Under the pieces are notes generated by a model. It did not search any database. It had not been told where the DNA came from and saw only the letters and a list, made by a program, of their open reading frames with translations. Source: Anaerocolumna sp. MB42-C2 (GTDB lineage: Bacteria; Bacillota; Clostridia; Lachnospirales; Lachnospiraceae). From it: a stretch of DNA of 64,000 bases. The stretch covers positions 186,001 through 250,000 of the forward strand of contig NZ_CP133190.1 of NCBI RefSeq assembly GCF_030913705.1, given 5' to 3'. Of the stretch, positions 1-9,900 are shown piece by piece; positions within the stretch are counted from its first letter, which is position 1, and each line of letters starts with the position of its first letter. The position numbers and the translations under genes are program-made.

Positions 1-759
1 CCTGCAGCTCAGGGAGAGCAGAAAGAATTTGATAATATTTATGCAATGACTTTTGCTGAACAGGAAAGTGGATTTTTTGCAGGTATGGCAGCAGCATTGG
101 AATCAGCGTCAGGTAAAGTTGCCGTTGTAAATGGTGTTGCATATCCATCCAATGTTAATTATCAGTATGGATTTGAATCAGGTGTTAATTATGTGAATGC
201 ACTTTACGATAAAAAAGTGGAATTTGTTGAGCTGCCGGCTTATGCAGGTACCGACGTAACAAATGCTAATGTTGGCGGTAACTATGTAGGTTCCTTTGCT
301 GACGAAGCAACCGGTAAAGTGGTTGGTAAAGCTTTAATCGATGAAGGTTGTGATATTATCTTCGTTGCGGCGGGTGCATCCGGTAACGGTGTTTTTACAG
401 CTGCAAAAGAAGCAAAAGGAGTTAAAGTGATCGGTTGTGACGTTGATCAGTATGATGATGGTGCCAACGGAGATTCCAATGTAGTACTTACTTCTGCTTT
501 AAAGGTCATGAGCATCAATGTAGACAGAGCATTAAACACTGTTAAAGACGGCAGCTTTAAAGGTCAGAATGTACTTCTTCAGGCTAATACCGATTCTACC
601 GGATATGTAAGTGCAGATGGCCGTCAGCAATTATCTGCTGATACGATATCTAAATTAAATGAAGCTTATGAATTGGTGAAAGCAGGTACAATTGTACCGG
701 CATCCAACTTTAATGGAATTACTTCGGATGCTTTTCCAGGACTTCCTGAAAAAAAATAA
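1..759 (+). CDS. BMP-family nucleoside-binding lipoprotein, 5' partial
   Basis: This is the C-terminal part of a basic membrane protein (BMP/PnrA-like) substrate-binding protein. In this family it is a surface lipoprotein that delivers nucleosides to an ABC importer. The frame is open from base 1, so the signal peptide and lipobox lie upstream of the window. The first in-frame ATG, at base 46, is internal. Visible family features are the segment EQESGFFAGMAAA near the left edge, a periplasmic-binding fold with IIFVAAGASGNGVF, and the GCDVDQY strand. The gene ends with TAA and is followed after 240 bases by the ATPase and two permeases of the same importer. Nucleoside specificity is inferred from family and from the deaminase that closes the operon. 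Confidence 0.9.
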   Translation, partial: PAAQGEQKEFDNIYAMTFAEQESGFFAGMAAALESASGKVAVVNGVAYPSNVNYQYGFESGVNYVNALYDKKVEFVELPAYAGTDVTNANVGGNYVGSFADEATGKVVGKALIDEGCDIIFVAAGASGNGVFTAAKEAKGVKVIGCDVDQYDDGANGDSNVVLTSALKVMSINVDRALNTVKDGSFKGQNVLLQANTDSTGYVSADGRQQLSADTISKLNEAYELVKAGTIVPASNFNGITSDAFPGLPEKK

Positions 760-999
760 TAGTTTAGGCGGCGGAGAGTTTTAGCCATGTATATGATTAG
801 GGATATATTTTTATTCCTTTGAATAAGACTTTTAGAAGTTTATTGTTTACTACTTGAAAAATTGGTAGAAAATGATAAACTTCTTTTGGATAAGATAAGT
901 TTTTGCTAAAGGAAATGCTCGCCAGCGCTAGAGTCTGGCTTGCCAGACTCTTGGTTCTAAATAAAAGAAACCAGTAAATATAAGTTAAGGAGACCTATA
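760..999 (+). promoter_or_regulatory. Structured intercistronic region with two hairpins
   Basis: The spacer between the binding-protein gene and the ATPase gene carries two inverted repeats. The first has perfect 10-base arms at 834-843 and 875-884 (agaagtttat / ataaacttct). The second has 9-base arms at 930-938 and 943-951 (agagtctgg / ccagactct) around a 4-base loop. Neither is followed by a clean U-tract. By analogy with other ABC importers, such hairpins may stabilise the upstream binding-protein mRNA or reduce read-through into the ATPase gene. That role is inference. Confidence 0.5.
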
Positions 1000-2538
1000 A
1001 TGCCTGAGTATATTGTAGAAATGAAACATATTACAAAGAAATTTCCTGGGATTGTTGCTAACGATGATATTACGATCCAAATAAAAAAAGGGGAAATTTA
1101 TGCATTGCTTGGTGAGAACGGAGCCGGTAAATCAACACTTATGAGTATGCTTTTTGGTATGTATGAACCGGATGAAGGGGAAATATGGATACGCGGCAGT
1201 AAAGTTAAGATTGATTCTCCAAACCATGCTGCAAAATTGAATATAGGGATGGTTCATCAGCATTTTAAGCTGGTACAGAATTATACTATAGCAGAAAATA
1301 TTATTCTGGGAATAGAACCTGTGAAACGATTCGCAGGTATTTTCCCTTATGTAGATGTCCGAAATGCGAATCATAAAATCGAGGAACTATCTAAAAAATA
1401 TGGATTAGAAGTAGATCCGACAAAAAAAATAGAGGATATTAATGTATCCATACAACAGCGTGTTGAAATCTTAAAGATGCTATACCGAGAAGCAGAAATA
1501 TTAATTTTTGATGAGCCTACGGCAGTTCTGACTCCACAGGAAATAGAATTTTTACTGGAAATAATTAAAGAGTTGAGAAAAGGCGGTAAAACCATAATAC
1601 TGATTACCCATAAACTGGAGGAAATTAAAAAAGTAGCTGACCGCTGTGCAGTTTTAAACAGGGGAAAACTGGTAGACGTATTGGATGTAAAAGAAACCTC
1701 CACTAAGCAAATGGCAAATCTTATGGTCGGTCGGGAAGTTAATTTTGAAACGGAAAAAAAACCTGCCGAAATGAAAGAAATTGTGCTGCAGGTTGATCAT
1801 ATGACTTTGAAAAATCAGGATAATTTTGAAGTCGTAAAGGATGTGTCTTTTTCCATTAGGGGCGGTGAAGTATTTGCTATTGCAGGTGTATCCGGCAACG
1901 GACAGGTCGAAATTGCCGATGCTATTGCCGGCTTAACTAAGATAAGCAGCGGAGTGATCAGGTTAAAAGGAACGGATATTACTAATTATAATATCAGGAA
2001 ACGAACTTTGTGCGGAATTTCCTACATACCGGAAGACAGGCAGAATTACGGTTTGGTATTAGATTTTTCTTTGTCGGTAAATTTAGCCTTAAAAACATAT
2101 TTTCAAGAAACCCTCTCACCTAAAGGCATTCTTAATAATGAAGAAATCGATCGTTATGGCAATAAATTAATAAACAAATATGATATCAGAAGCGGTCAGG
2201 GAGTTAAGACAAAAGTTCGTTCCATGAGCGGCGGAAATCAGCAGAAAGCTATTATTGCAAGAGAAATTGAACTACAGTCTCCTTTGATGATATTTGTTCA
2301 GCCAACAAGAGGTCTGGATATTGGAGCAATCGAAAATATACATAAAATGATTTTAGAAGAACGGGATAAAGGCAAGGCTATTTTACTGGTATCTTTGGAA
2401 TTGGATGAAATTATGAATGTTGCAGATACCATCGGTGTCATATATAACGGTCAGTTTCAAAAGATAGCAGATGCAAAATCACTAACCACCAATGAAGTCG
2501 GAGAATTTATGATGGGGGTAAAGCATGAAGACAGATAA
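1000..2538 (+). CDS. Nucleoside ABC importer, double ATP-binding protein
   Basis: 512-residue protein with two ABC ATPase domains in tandem, the architecture of sugar/nucleoside importers (RbsA/NupO-like). It would power uptake by the two permeases encoded next. The first domain has Walker A GENGAGKST near residue 40 and Walker B ILIFDEPTAVLTP. The second domain has a degenerate Walker A (GVSGNGQ), a signature SGGNQQK, and a Walker B ending FVQPTRGLD with Gln in place of the catalytic Glu. This asymmetry is usual in the family. The start is ATG with AAGGAGACC upstream. Its 3' end overlaps the first permease gene by 14 bases, which indicates translational coupling. Confidence 0.93.
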   Translation: MPEYIVEMKHITKKFPGIVANDDITIQIKKGEIYALLGENGAGKSTLMSMLFGMYEPDEGEIWIRGSKVKIDSPNHAAKLNIGMVHQHFKLVQNYTIAENIILGIEPVKRFAGIFPYVDVRNANHKIEELSKKYGLEVDPTKKIEDINVSIQQRVEILKMLYREAEILIFDEPTAVLTPQEIEFLLEIIKELRKGGKTIILITHKLEEIKKVADRCAVLNRGKLVDVLDVKETSTKQMANLMVGREVNFETEKKPAEMKEIVLQVDHMTLKNQDNFEVVKDVSFSIRGGEVFAIAGVSGNGQVEIADAIAGLTKISSGVIRLKGTDITNYNIRKRTLCGISYIPEDRQNYGLVLDFSLSVNLALKTYFQETLSPKGILNNEEIDRYGNKLINKYDIRSGQGVKTKVRSMSGGNQQKAIIAREIELQSPLMIFVQPTRGLDIGAIENIHKMILEERDKGKAILLVSLELDEIMNVADTIGVIYNGQFQKIADAKSLTTNEVGEFMMGVKHEDR

Positions 2539-3709
2539 ATCAAAAGCAAATAAAAAAGATGAGAAGCAAATGGCAGATACAAAATCAAAAGCAGTCTCCT
2601 TTCATTTATTAAGCAATGAAAAGTGGCAGCCGATAACCATACCTTTATTCTCAATACTGCTAAGCTTAATTGCAGCTTCTATTGTAATATTACTCATAGG
2701 TAAAAACCCACTGGGGGCTTTCTATAATTTACTTCAGGGAGCCGGGATATTGCCGAAACCTTCTTATGCAGGGTATAAAGGGATTCTTACCGATTTTTTA
2801 AGTCTGCTGAATGCAATGACACCTCTGTTATTTGCATCCTTAGCTGTTGCGGTGGCATATAAGGCAGGTTTATTTAATATTGGTGTATCCGGTATGATGT
2901 TAGCGGCCGGTTTTACTGCAACAGTAATCATCGGTTACAGTCGGATAAACAGCTTTTTAGCAAAACCCATTGTATTGGTGATAGGAATCATTGTTGGCGC
3001 ACTTATGGGGGCGTTGGTTGGCTGGTTGAAATATAAATTTAATATTAATGAAGTTGTATCAACGATTATGCTAAATAATATAACCCAATATATATTTGGT
3101 TTTTTTATTAACATGTATTTTATAGATCCGGTATCCAGACAGTCCAGATACATATTGGATAATTCCAGGCTGACGCTGATTAATGTGGAATATGGCGGCC
3201 TGAAGATGGACATTCCCTTAGGATTTATTTTAGCAATCGCAGTTGCTTTTTTTATCAAATTTTTTATGGATAAGACCGTGCTTGGCTACGAAATTCAAAC
3301 AGTAGGTGCAAACCGTAATGCTGCAAAATATGCAGGTATTAATGTTGGAAAAAATATTGTCTTAGCTATGGTAATATCCGGAGCTTTAGCCGGATTGGCA
3401 GGAGTTACGTTCTATCTTGGCTACTTCTCCTCTATACAACCGAAAGTTCTATCCAGTGTGGGTTATGATGCCATTGCCGTTTCTCTGCTTGGCAACTCCA
3501 ATCCGGTGGGAATTATTTTTTCCTCTTTGTTAATTTCTATCATTAGTAAAGGAAGTACTTATATGAGTTCGATTGCAGGTATTGATCAGGACATAGCTTC
3601 TGTTATAACCGGAACCATATTATTATTTAGTGCCTGCGGTGAATACATAAAATATAAACTTAACCGAAGAAAAGATAAACATCTGGAGAGAAAGGAGAGT
3701 GAAGCTTAA
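2525..3709 (+). CDS. Nucleoside ABC importer permease 1 (NupP-like)
   Basis: 394-residue integral membrane permease of the branched-chain amino acid/sugar/nucleoside permease family. It has a hydrophilic, lysine-rich N-terminus of about 35 residues, a first transmembrane segment near residues 40-60, and further hydrophobic helices to about residue 375. Family-typical segments are AYKAGLFNIGVSGMM and YAGINVGKNIVLAMVISGALAGLAG (shown here only as landmarks near residues 110 and 270). It overlaps the ATPase gene and ends on the base that begins the next permease start codon. It should form the heterodimeric pore with the following gene product. Confidence 0.9.
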   Translation: MKTDKSKANKKDEKQMADTKSKAVSFHLLSNEKWQPITIPLFSILLSLIAASIVILLIGKNPLGAFYNLLQGAGILPKPSYAGYKGILTDFLSLLNAMTPLLFASLAVAVAYKAGLFNIGVSGMMLAAGFTATVIIGYSRINSFLAKPIVLVIGIIVGALMGALVGWLKYKFNINEVVSTIMLNNITQYIFGFFINMYFIDPVSRQSRYILDNSRLTLINVEYGGLKMDIPLGFILAIAVAFFIKFFMDKTVLGYEIQTVGANRNAAKYAGINVGKNIVLAMVISGALAGLAGVTFYLGYFSSIQPKVLSSVGYDAIAVSLLGNSNPVGIIFSSLLISIISKGSTYMSSIAGIDQDIASVITGTILLFSACGEYIKYKLNRRKDKHLERKESEA

Positions 3710-4668
3710 TGGATTCAATAATAATTGACGGTTTGTCCTTTGCTCTGCCTCTCTTTATTATGGCAATCGGTGGTATTTATTGCGAAAAAAGCGGTATTAC
3801 CAATCTTGCGATTGAAGGCTTACAGGGTTTTGGAGCATTTATAGGAGCTTTAGCTGTTGTGCTGATTTCGAAATTTGCAGGTATGGACTTAGAATCTTTA
3901 TTTTACATTGCGATTCTATTTGCTATGATCGGAGGTATGTTATTTTCTGTTTTGCATGCCCTGTTATGTATTAAATTTAAAGCGAATCAGGTTATCAGCG
4001 GTGTAGTTATTAATATATTATCAGCTGCACTCACCAGTTTTTTGACCAGCCAGATCAACAGTAATGTATTTAAAGCGGCTTCTGATAAGTTCCAGCTTGG
4101 AGTGTCCAAAAGATTTTCTATTGATGGAATTTCAGATATACCGGTATTTGGTGCAATATTTAAAAATATCTATCCTTTTGAAATTGTTATCATAATAATT
4201 GCTTTTTTTGCATGGTATGTATTATACAAAACTAAATTTGGCTTGCGCTTAAGAGCTTGCGGTGATAATCCTCATTCTGTTGATGCAGCGGGTATTGAAG
4301 TATCCAGAATTCGATTTGCTGCCGTTTTGGTATCTGGTGCTTTATCCGGTTTGGGTGGAATGTGTTTTGCTTATTCCATATCTGCTAATTTTTCCTCTAA
4401 CATCTACATGGGATACGGTTATTTAGCAATTGCTGCTTTAATATTCGGAAACTGGAAGATATTACCGGCTCTGGGAGCTTGTTTATTATTTGGTTTTGCA
4501 AAATCAGGTGGTTACCGAATTGTACAACTAATGAAACTGCCCAGCGCTTATTCCGATTTAATAATGATTTTACCATATGTTTTAACTTTATTGCTTTTAA
4601 TCTTTTTCTCCAAAACGAATCGTGCACCAAGAGCATTAGGTGAAATCTATGATAAAGGAAAACGTTAA
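3709..4668 (+). CDS. Nucleoside ABC importer permease 2 (NupQ-like)
   Basis: 319-residue multi-spanning permease, partner of the preceding one. Landmarks are GGIYCEKSGITNLAIEG near the N-terminus, the family strand RACGDNPHSVDAAGI, and SGALSGLGGMCFA in the C-terminal third. The start codon overlaps the previous stop (TAATG), so the two permeases are translationally coupled and probably made in equal amounts. The importer operon continues 85 bases later with the amidohydrolase. The shorter length relative to permease 1 is normal for NupQ-type subunits. Confidence 0.9.
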   Translation: MDSIIIDGLSFALPLFIMAIGGIYCEKSGITNLAIEGLQGFGAFIGALAVVLISKFAGMDLESLFYIAILFAMIGGMLFSVLHALLCIKFKANQVISGVVINILSAALTSFLTSQINSNVFKAASDKFQLGVSKRFSIDGISDIPVFGAIFKNIYPFEIVIIIIAFFAWYVLYKTKFGLRLRACGDNPHSVDAAGIEVSRIRFAAVLVSGALSGLGGMCFAYSISANFSSNIYMGYGYLAIAALIFGNWKILPALGACLLFGFAKSGGYRIVQLMKLPSAYSDLIMILPYVLTLLLLIFFSKTNRAPRALGEIYDKGKR

Positions 4669-4753
4669 AAGATCATAATTAAAATTGGTTTTCGGCGGGC
4701 GAAATTAAAATATAAACTTATAATAATATGGTATACAGGAGGTATAAGGCATT

Positions 4754-6037
4754 TTGAAAATAAGATTTTATAATGCTAAAATATTAACATTCACAAAGGA
4801 TGATCAAATTATTGAGGGTGAATTATGGGTTGAGGACAGCAGAATTACCTATGTGGGTAAAAGTATAGTAAATACTGAATGTATCTTTGACAGAGAAATT
4901 AATGCAAATGGAAATCTTATAATGCCGGGATTTAAAAATGCCCATACACATTCGGCCATGACATTTTTAAGGTCCTATGCGGATGATATGCCCCTTATGG
5001 ACTGGCTTAATACACAGGTGTTCCCTATGGAGGCAAAATTGGACGGAGAAGAGATGTATCACCTGTCAAAACTGGCGATTTTGGAATATCTGACCAGCGG
5101 GATTACAGCTAATTTTGACATGTATTTCTGCCCGGAAGATGTATCAAAGGCCTCTATAGAAATGGGATTTCGTACTGTCATGTGCAGTGGTATCAGCCAG
5201 TTCACCGGAGAGACGGATTATTCCCTTGACCTATTGGACGGGTATTACCGGAAGTTTAATCAATATCATGAGCGGATCGGGTACTGTTTAGGATTTCATG
5301 CGGAATACACGGCAACCAGGCCGTTACTTGAAGGAATTGCGTCCTTAGCAGAAAAATACAAAGCCCCGGTATATACTCATAACTCCGAAAGTCTGGCAGA
5401 AGTAGAGCAATGTATCAGTCGTAACGGTTTGACTCCCACAGGATATCTGAGCAGTCTGGGTATCTATAATTACGGAGGAGGCGGTTTCCATTGTGTACAT
5501 ATGACGGAAGAAGATTTAAAGATCTTTCAGGAAAAAAAACTAACGGTTATTACCAACCCTGCTTCTAATGCAAAACTTGCCAGTGGAATTGCACCTCTAA
5601 AGAGAATGTGTGATTTGGGGATTCCAATTGCAATCGGTACGGATGGTCCTGCAAGTAACAATTGTCTTGATATGTTCCGTGAGATGTTTTTAACGACAGC
5701 GCTTCAGAAATTAAGAGAAAATGATGCTTCAGCTATGAACGCGGACCAGGTATTGTATATGGCAACGATTGGCGGTGCAAAGGCAATGGGATTACAGGAT
5801 TGTGATACCTTAGAACCAGGCAAGTATGCAGATTTAATAGTAATTGATCTGCATCAGCCTAATATGCAGCCGTTAAATAATATTACTAAAAATATAGTTT
5901 ACAGCGGAAGCAAACAAAATGTAAAATTGACCATGATTAACGGACGGATTTTATATGAAGATAATAATTTTTATGTAGGAGAAGATGTAGAAAAGATTTA
6001 TTTAAAAGCGAATGAAATAATTAACCGTAAAAGGTAA
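4754..6037 (+). CDS. Amidohydrolase: adenosine-type/SAH/MTA deaminase
   Basis: 427-residue metal-dependent hydrolase of the chlorohydrolase/MtaD branch of the amidohydrolase superfamily. Members deaminate the 6-amino group of S-adenosylhomocysteine, methylthioadenosine, 5'-deoxyadenosine or adenosine. Visible metal-site motifs are HTHSAM (His64, His66), the later HNSES and HCVHM histidines, and GTDGPASNN carrying the metal-binding Asp. The start is TTG, chosen because AGGAGG at about 4738-4743 sits at good distance. It is the last gene of the nucleoside importer operon, which suggests imported or salvaged adenosine derivatives as substrate. The exact substrate cannot be read from sequence. 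Confidence 0.85.
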   Translation: MKIRFYNAKILTFTKDDQIIEGELWVEDSRITYVGKSIVNTECIFDREINANGNLIMPGFKNAHTHSAMTFLRSYADDMPLMDWLNTQVFPMEAKLDGEEMYHLSKLAILEYLTSGITANFDMYFCPEDVSKASIEMGFRTVMCSGISQFTGETDYSLDLLDGYYRKFNQYHERIGYCLGFHAEYTATRPLLEGIASLAEKYKAPVYTHNSESLAEVEQCISRNGLTPTGYLSSLGIYNYGGGGFHCVHMTEEDLKIFQEKKLTVITNPASNAKLASGIAPLKRMCDLGIPIAIGTDGPASNNCLDMFREMFLTTALQKLRENDASAMNADQVLYMATIGGAKAMGLQDCDTLEPGKYADLIVIDLHQPNMQPLNNITKNIVYSGSKQNVKLTMINGRILYEDNNFYVGEDVEKIYLKANEIINRKR

Positions 6038-6064
6038 TACTATAGTTTAATATAGAGTAAAATC

Positions 6065-6147
6065 AGCTTGTCACTTAACTTATATTCTTGATATTGTTAG
6101 TAATGATAGATATCAATGAAGAATAAATAAGATGACAGGCTTTTTTA
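6065..6147 (+). terminator. Rho-independent terminator after nucleoside operon
   Basis: A long hairpin has outer arms agcttgtca (6065-6073) and tgacaggct (6133-6141) with one G-U pair. Inner arms attcttgatat / atatc..aagaat add to the stem. It is followed by a T-run from 6141. This closes the nucleoside uptake operon. Confidence 0.85.
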
Positions 6148-6194
6148 TTTATATAGGATGATTTGTGATTATAATTATGGAACAGGAGTAAATC

Positions 6195-6899
6195 ATGGCA
6201 GCATTCATTGAACTAAAGAATGTAAAAAAGACTTACAGGATGGGTGAAGTTATTATTCATGCTGTAGATGGAATTGATTTTCAAATAAGTCAAGGTGAAT
6301 TTGTTGTAATTGTTGGGCCAAGCGGAGCTGGTAAAACAACAGTATTAAATATTTTAGGCGGTATGGATACCTGCAGTGAGGGAAGTATAATGGTTGATGG
6401 AATAGATATCAGTACTTTTAACCGAAAACAACTTACCATGTATCGACGGGAGGATATTGGTTTTGTATTTCAATTTTATAATCTGATGCAGAATCTGACT
6501 TCTTTGGAAAATGTGGAATTAGCATTACAAATATGCAAAAACCCTCTGAATGCGGAAGAAGTTTTAAGTCAGGTAGGACTTAGTGAACGGGTAAATAATT
6601 TTCCGGCCCAATTATCCGGAGGTGAACAGCAAAGAGTATCCATAGCCAGAGCTTTGGCAAAAAATCCGAAATTATTATTATGTGATGAACCGACTGGTGC
6701 ACTTGATTATAATACGGGGAAAGAAATCTTAAAATTATTACAGGATACCTGCAGGGAGAAAGGTATGACAGTTATTGTAATTACTCATAATTCGGCGATT
6801 GCGCCTATAGCCGACAGGGTTATAAAGATTAAAAACGGTATCGTAAGTAATATCATAATTAATGATAGTCCGGTTTCTGTAGAAACGATTGAATGGTAA
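6195..6899 (+). CDS. ABC transporter ATP-binding protein (LolD/MacB type)
   Basis: 234-residue ATPase of the class that pairs with FtsX-type permeases. Motifs are Walker A GPSGAGKT near residue 40, Q-loop FVFQFYNL, signature [14 protein letters not shown], Walker [13 protein letters not shown] and the switch histidine in VITHN. The start ATG follows GGAACAGGAGTAAATC. The next gene, 48 bases downstream, encodes the matching permease. Systems of this type usually export lipids or peptides, or act mechanically on the envelope, rather than import nutrients. The substrate is unknown. Confidence 0.92.
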   Translation: MAAFIELKNVKKTYRMGEVIIHAVDGIDFQISQGEFVVIVGPSGAGKTTVLNILGGMDTCSEGSIMVDGIDISTFNRKQLTMYRREDIGFVFQFYNLMQNLTSLENVELALQICKNPLNAEEVLSQVGLSERVNNFPAQLSGGEQQRVSIARALAKNPKLLLCDEPTGALDYNTGKEILKLLQDTCREKGMTVIVITHNSAIAPIADRVIKIKNGIVSNIIINDSPVSVETIEW

Positions 6900-6947
6900 G
6901 CAAAGAAAGCATTTTGTTTGATAATATGACTAGAGGGTTGAATATAT

Positions 6948-9900
6948 ATGAAAAAGAATGTCTTAATACAGGATTTTAAAGTGGAAATTAAGAGAAGTAT
7001 AACTCGTTATTTATCTATTTTATTAATTGTTGCCCTTGGAGTTGCATTTTTTTCCGGAATCCGTGCGTCTCAACCGGATATGAAACTATCTGCCGACCAA
7101 TATTATGATGATACGAATTTAATGGATATTCGTGTTTTAAGTACTATGGGTCTTACATCAGAGGATGTAAAGGCAATAAAAAATGTGAAAGGTGTCCTTG
7201 TAGCGGAACCCTCTTTATCAATGGATGTTTTATGTGATACGTCTGACACGGAAATGGTTGTTAAATTAATGTCTCTTACAAAGATAATCAATAAAATTTA
7301 TATCACAAAGGGCAGGCTTCCGGAAAAACCAACAGAATGTCTGGTTGATCTTAAGTTTCTGGAAGACTCCGGATATAAGATTGGTGATTCGATTCGTTTT
7401 AGATCGGGTACCGATGAAGTTTTGAATCAAAGCTTGAAATATAATGATTTCAAAATAGTTGGTGTGGGAAATACTGCTTTATACTTATCTTTTGAACGTG
7501 GAAACAGCTCTATCGGTTATGGTAAGATTAACAGTTTTATCATCATTCCCTCGGAAGCTTTTAAATTAGACGTATTTACGGAGATTTATACAACGGTTAA
7601 CGGTGCTGCTGAATTAACCAGCTATACGGATGCGTATGATGCCGCAATTGAAGAAACCGTAAATCAAATAAAAGAAATTGAAGCGGTAAGAACAAAGGCA
7701 AGATATGAAGAAATTCTTAGTGAATCACAAAAAGAAATAGCAGAATCTAAAGCGAAACTTAGAAAACAAGAAGAAAATACAAACAAAAAATTAGCTGAAG
7801 CAGCGAAAAAACTGGAAAAAGGAAAAAGGGAAGTAGCTGCTGGGGAAGAAAAGCTGATCGACGGGAAGAAGACTTTGGAAAAAGGAAAAGCCAAGTTAAC
7901 CAATAGTAAAAGGAAATTACATGATTTTGAGGCAGAATTACAGGCAGGAGAAAAAAAGCTGAATTCTTCACAAGCAGAACTGACTGCCGGCAAAAAAATA
8001 CTAGTTGATAAGCAAAAGGAATATCAGACTGGTGTTGCATTACTTGCAGCCGGTTATGAACAATGGAATGAATCAAATAGTATATGGTATAAAAATAAGG
8101 AAGAATTAGAGCGTAATAAAGTGATTGTGAAAGAAGCTTTGGTTAACCTATACAAACAAAAATCGGAATTAGAAGCCTTTAAAGACTTATATCGGGATGA
8201 GTGGCAGAAGCTGCTCGCCACGGAGGAAAATTTATTAACAAAACAGCAAGACTTAAACAAGGGAAGCGAAACCCTTGAACAGTCCAGAAAAGAACTGGAT
8301 ACAGTAAAAAGAGAACTGGACCAGGAACAGAATAAACTTGATACAGGAAAGAAAGAACTAGCGAATGAAGAGAAAAAAATAAGAGCCGCCGAAGTTGTTT
8401 TAGCAGATAAAAAAACAGAAATCAATCTCAGTGCACAAAAGATTAAAGCAGGCCGGAGTGAGATAGCTGATGCCAAAACCGATATTAAGAAATCAGAAAA
8501 ATTACTATTGGATAAGGAAGCAGAGCTAAAAGAAGCTAAAGCCACAATAGAAAATAAAGATAAAGAATATCGACTTGCCACTTGGACAGCGGAGGAAAAA
8601 ATATCGGATGCGAAAGAACAAATAGAAGATGCAGAACAAAAATTAAAGGATATCCCTTATCCCAAGTGGTATGTACTTAACCGGAACAGCTTACAGACCT
8701 ATGTGGAATTTGGGCAGGATTCAGAAAGAATAGGAAATATAGGAAAAGTTTTTCCCGTAATTTTCTTCCTGGTTGCTGCGTTGGTCAGTTTAACCACAAT
8801 GACACGTATGGTAGAAGAGCAGAGAACCCAGATTGGTACTCTAAAAGCTTTAGGGTACAGTAACATCTCCGTTGCCGGAAAATATATATTATATTCCTTA
8901 TCTGCAAGTATGACCGGCAGTATCATGGGGGTACTAATCGGTGAACAGATTTTACCCCAGGTAATCATAAAAGCTTATGTCATACTATATAAAACCTTAC
9001 CTAAAGTAATAACACCATATAACCTGTATCACGGAATTATTTCTGCCTTGATTGCAGTTTTCTGCACAACATTTGCAGCTTATTTTTCCTGTTATAAGGA
9101 ATTAATGTCATCCCCTGCCGGACTTATGCGTCCGGCTGCTCCTAAATCAGGTAAAAGAGTAATCTTAGAGCGGATTCCATTTCTTTGGAAGCATCTAAGT
9201 TTTACAACCAAGGCTACCGTTAGAAATCTGCTGCGATATAAGAAACGTTTCTTTATGACTGTTTTTGGTATAGGGGGATGTATGTCATTATTACTGGTAG
9301 GATTTGGTCTGAAAGATTCCATTGGTGCAATGTCAGATATCCAATATGTAGAATTATGGCACCAGGATGTTTCCTTAATGACTAAGGATGATGCAGAGAA
9401 CTCGGGGGCAGAGAAATTATTGCAACAGCTAGGTCAGGATAGCAGGATAAAGGAGGCAGCTTCAGTTCTTGATCTTGCTGTAAATGCAGGAAATGGAAAG
9501 CTTATGAAAAGCGTATCATTGATTGTCCCAAAGAATACGGATTCAATCAATGATTATATTGAATTCCGAAATAGAAAAACACACAAATCGGTTCCTTTAA
9601 CGGATGGTGGAGTCCTTATAACGGAGAAACTAGCAGATTTATTAAAAATATCAGTTGGTGATAACATATTAATAAAAGAAAACGATACAAAAAGCATTAC
9701 AGTGAAAGTAAACGGTATTGTTGAAAATTATATGCTTCATTATATTTTTATGACACCGGAATTATATGAACGATTATATGAAAAATCTCCAGATTACAAT
9801 AAGATATACCTGAAATTTAAAAATAAAATTAATCTTAACGAAAAACTTTTTGCATCAGACATTTTAAGAAATAATGTCATAAGTTCGATTAATTTTACCT

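Noticed and set aside
760-999. Purine riboswitch considered before the nucleoside ATPase
   Set aside because: No purine-aptamer core pattern seen; only simple hairpins, and a real switch would be expected before the binding-protein gene outside the window.
7664-8581. Long minus-strand open frames in the coiled-coil gene
   Set aside because: Ser/Phe-rich antisense frames produced by Lys/Glu-rich coding on the plus strand.
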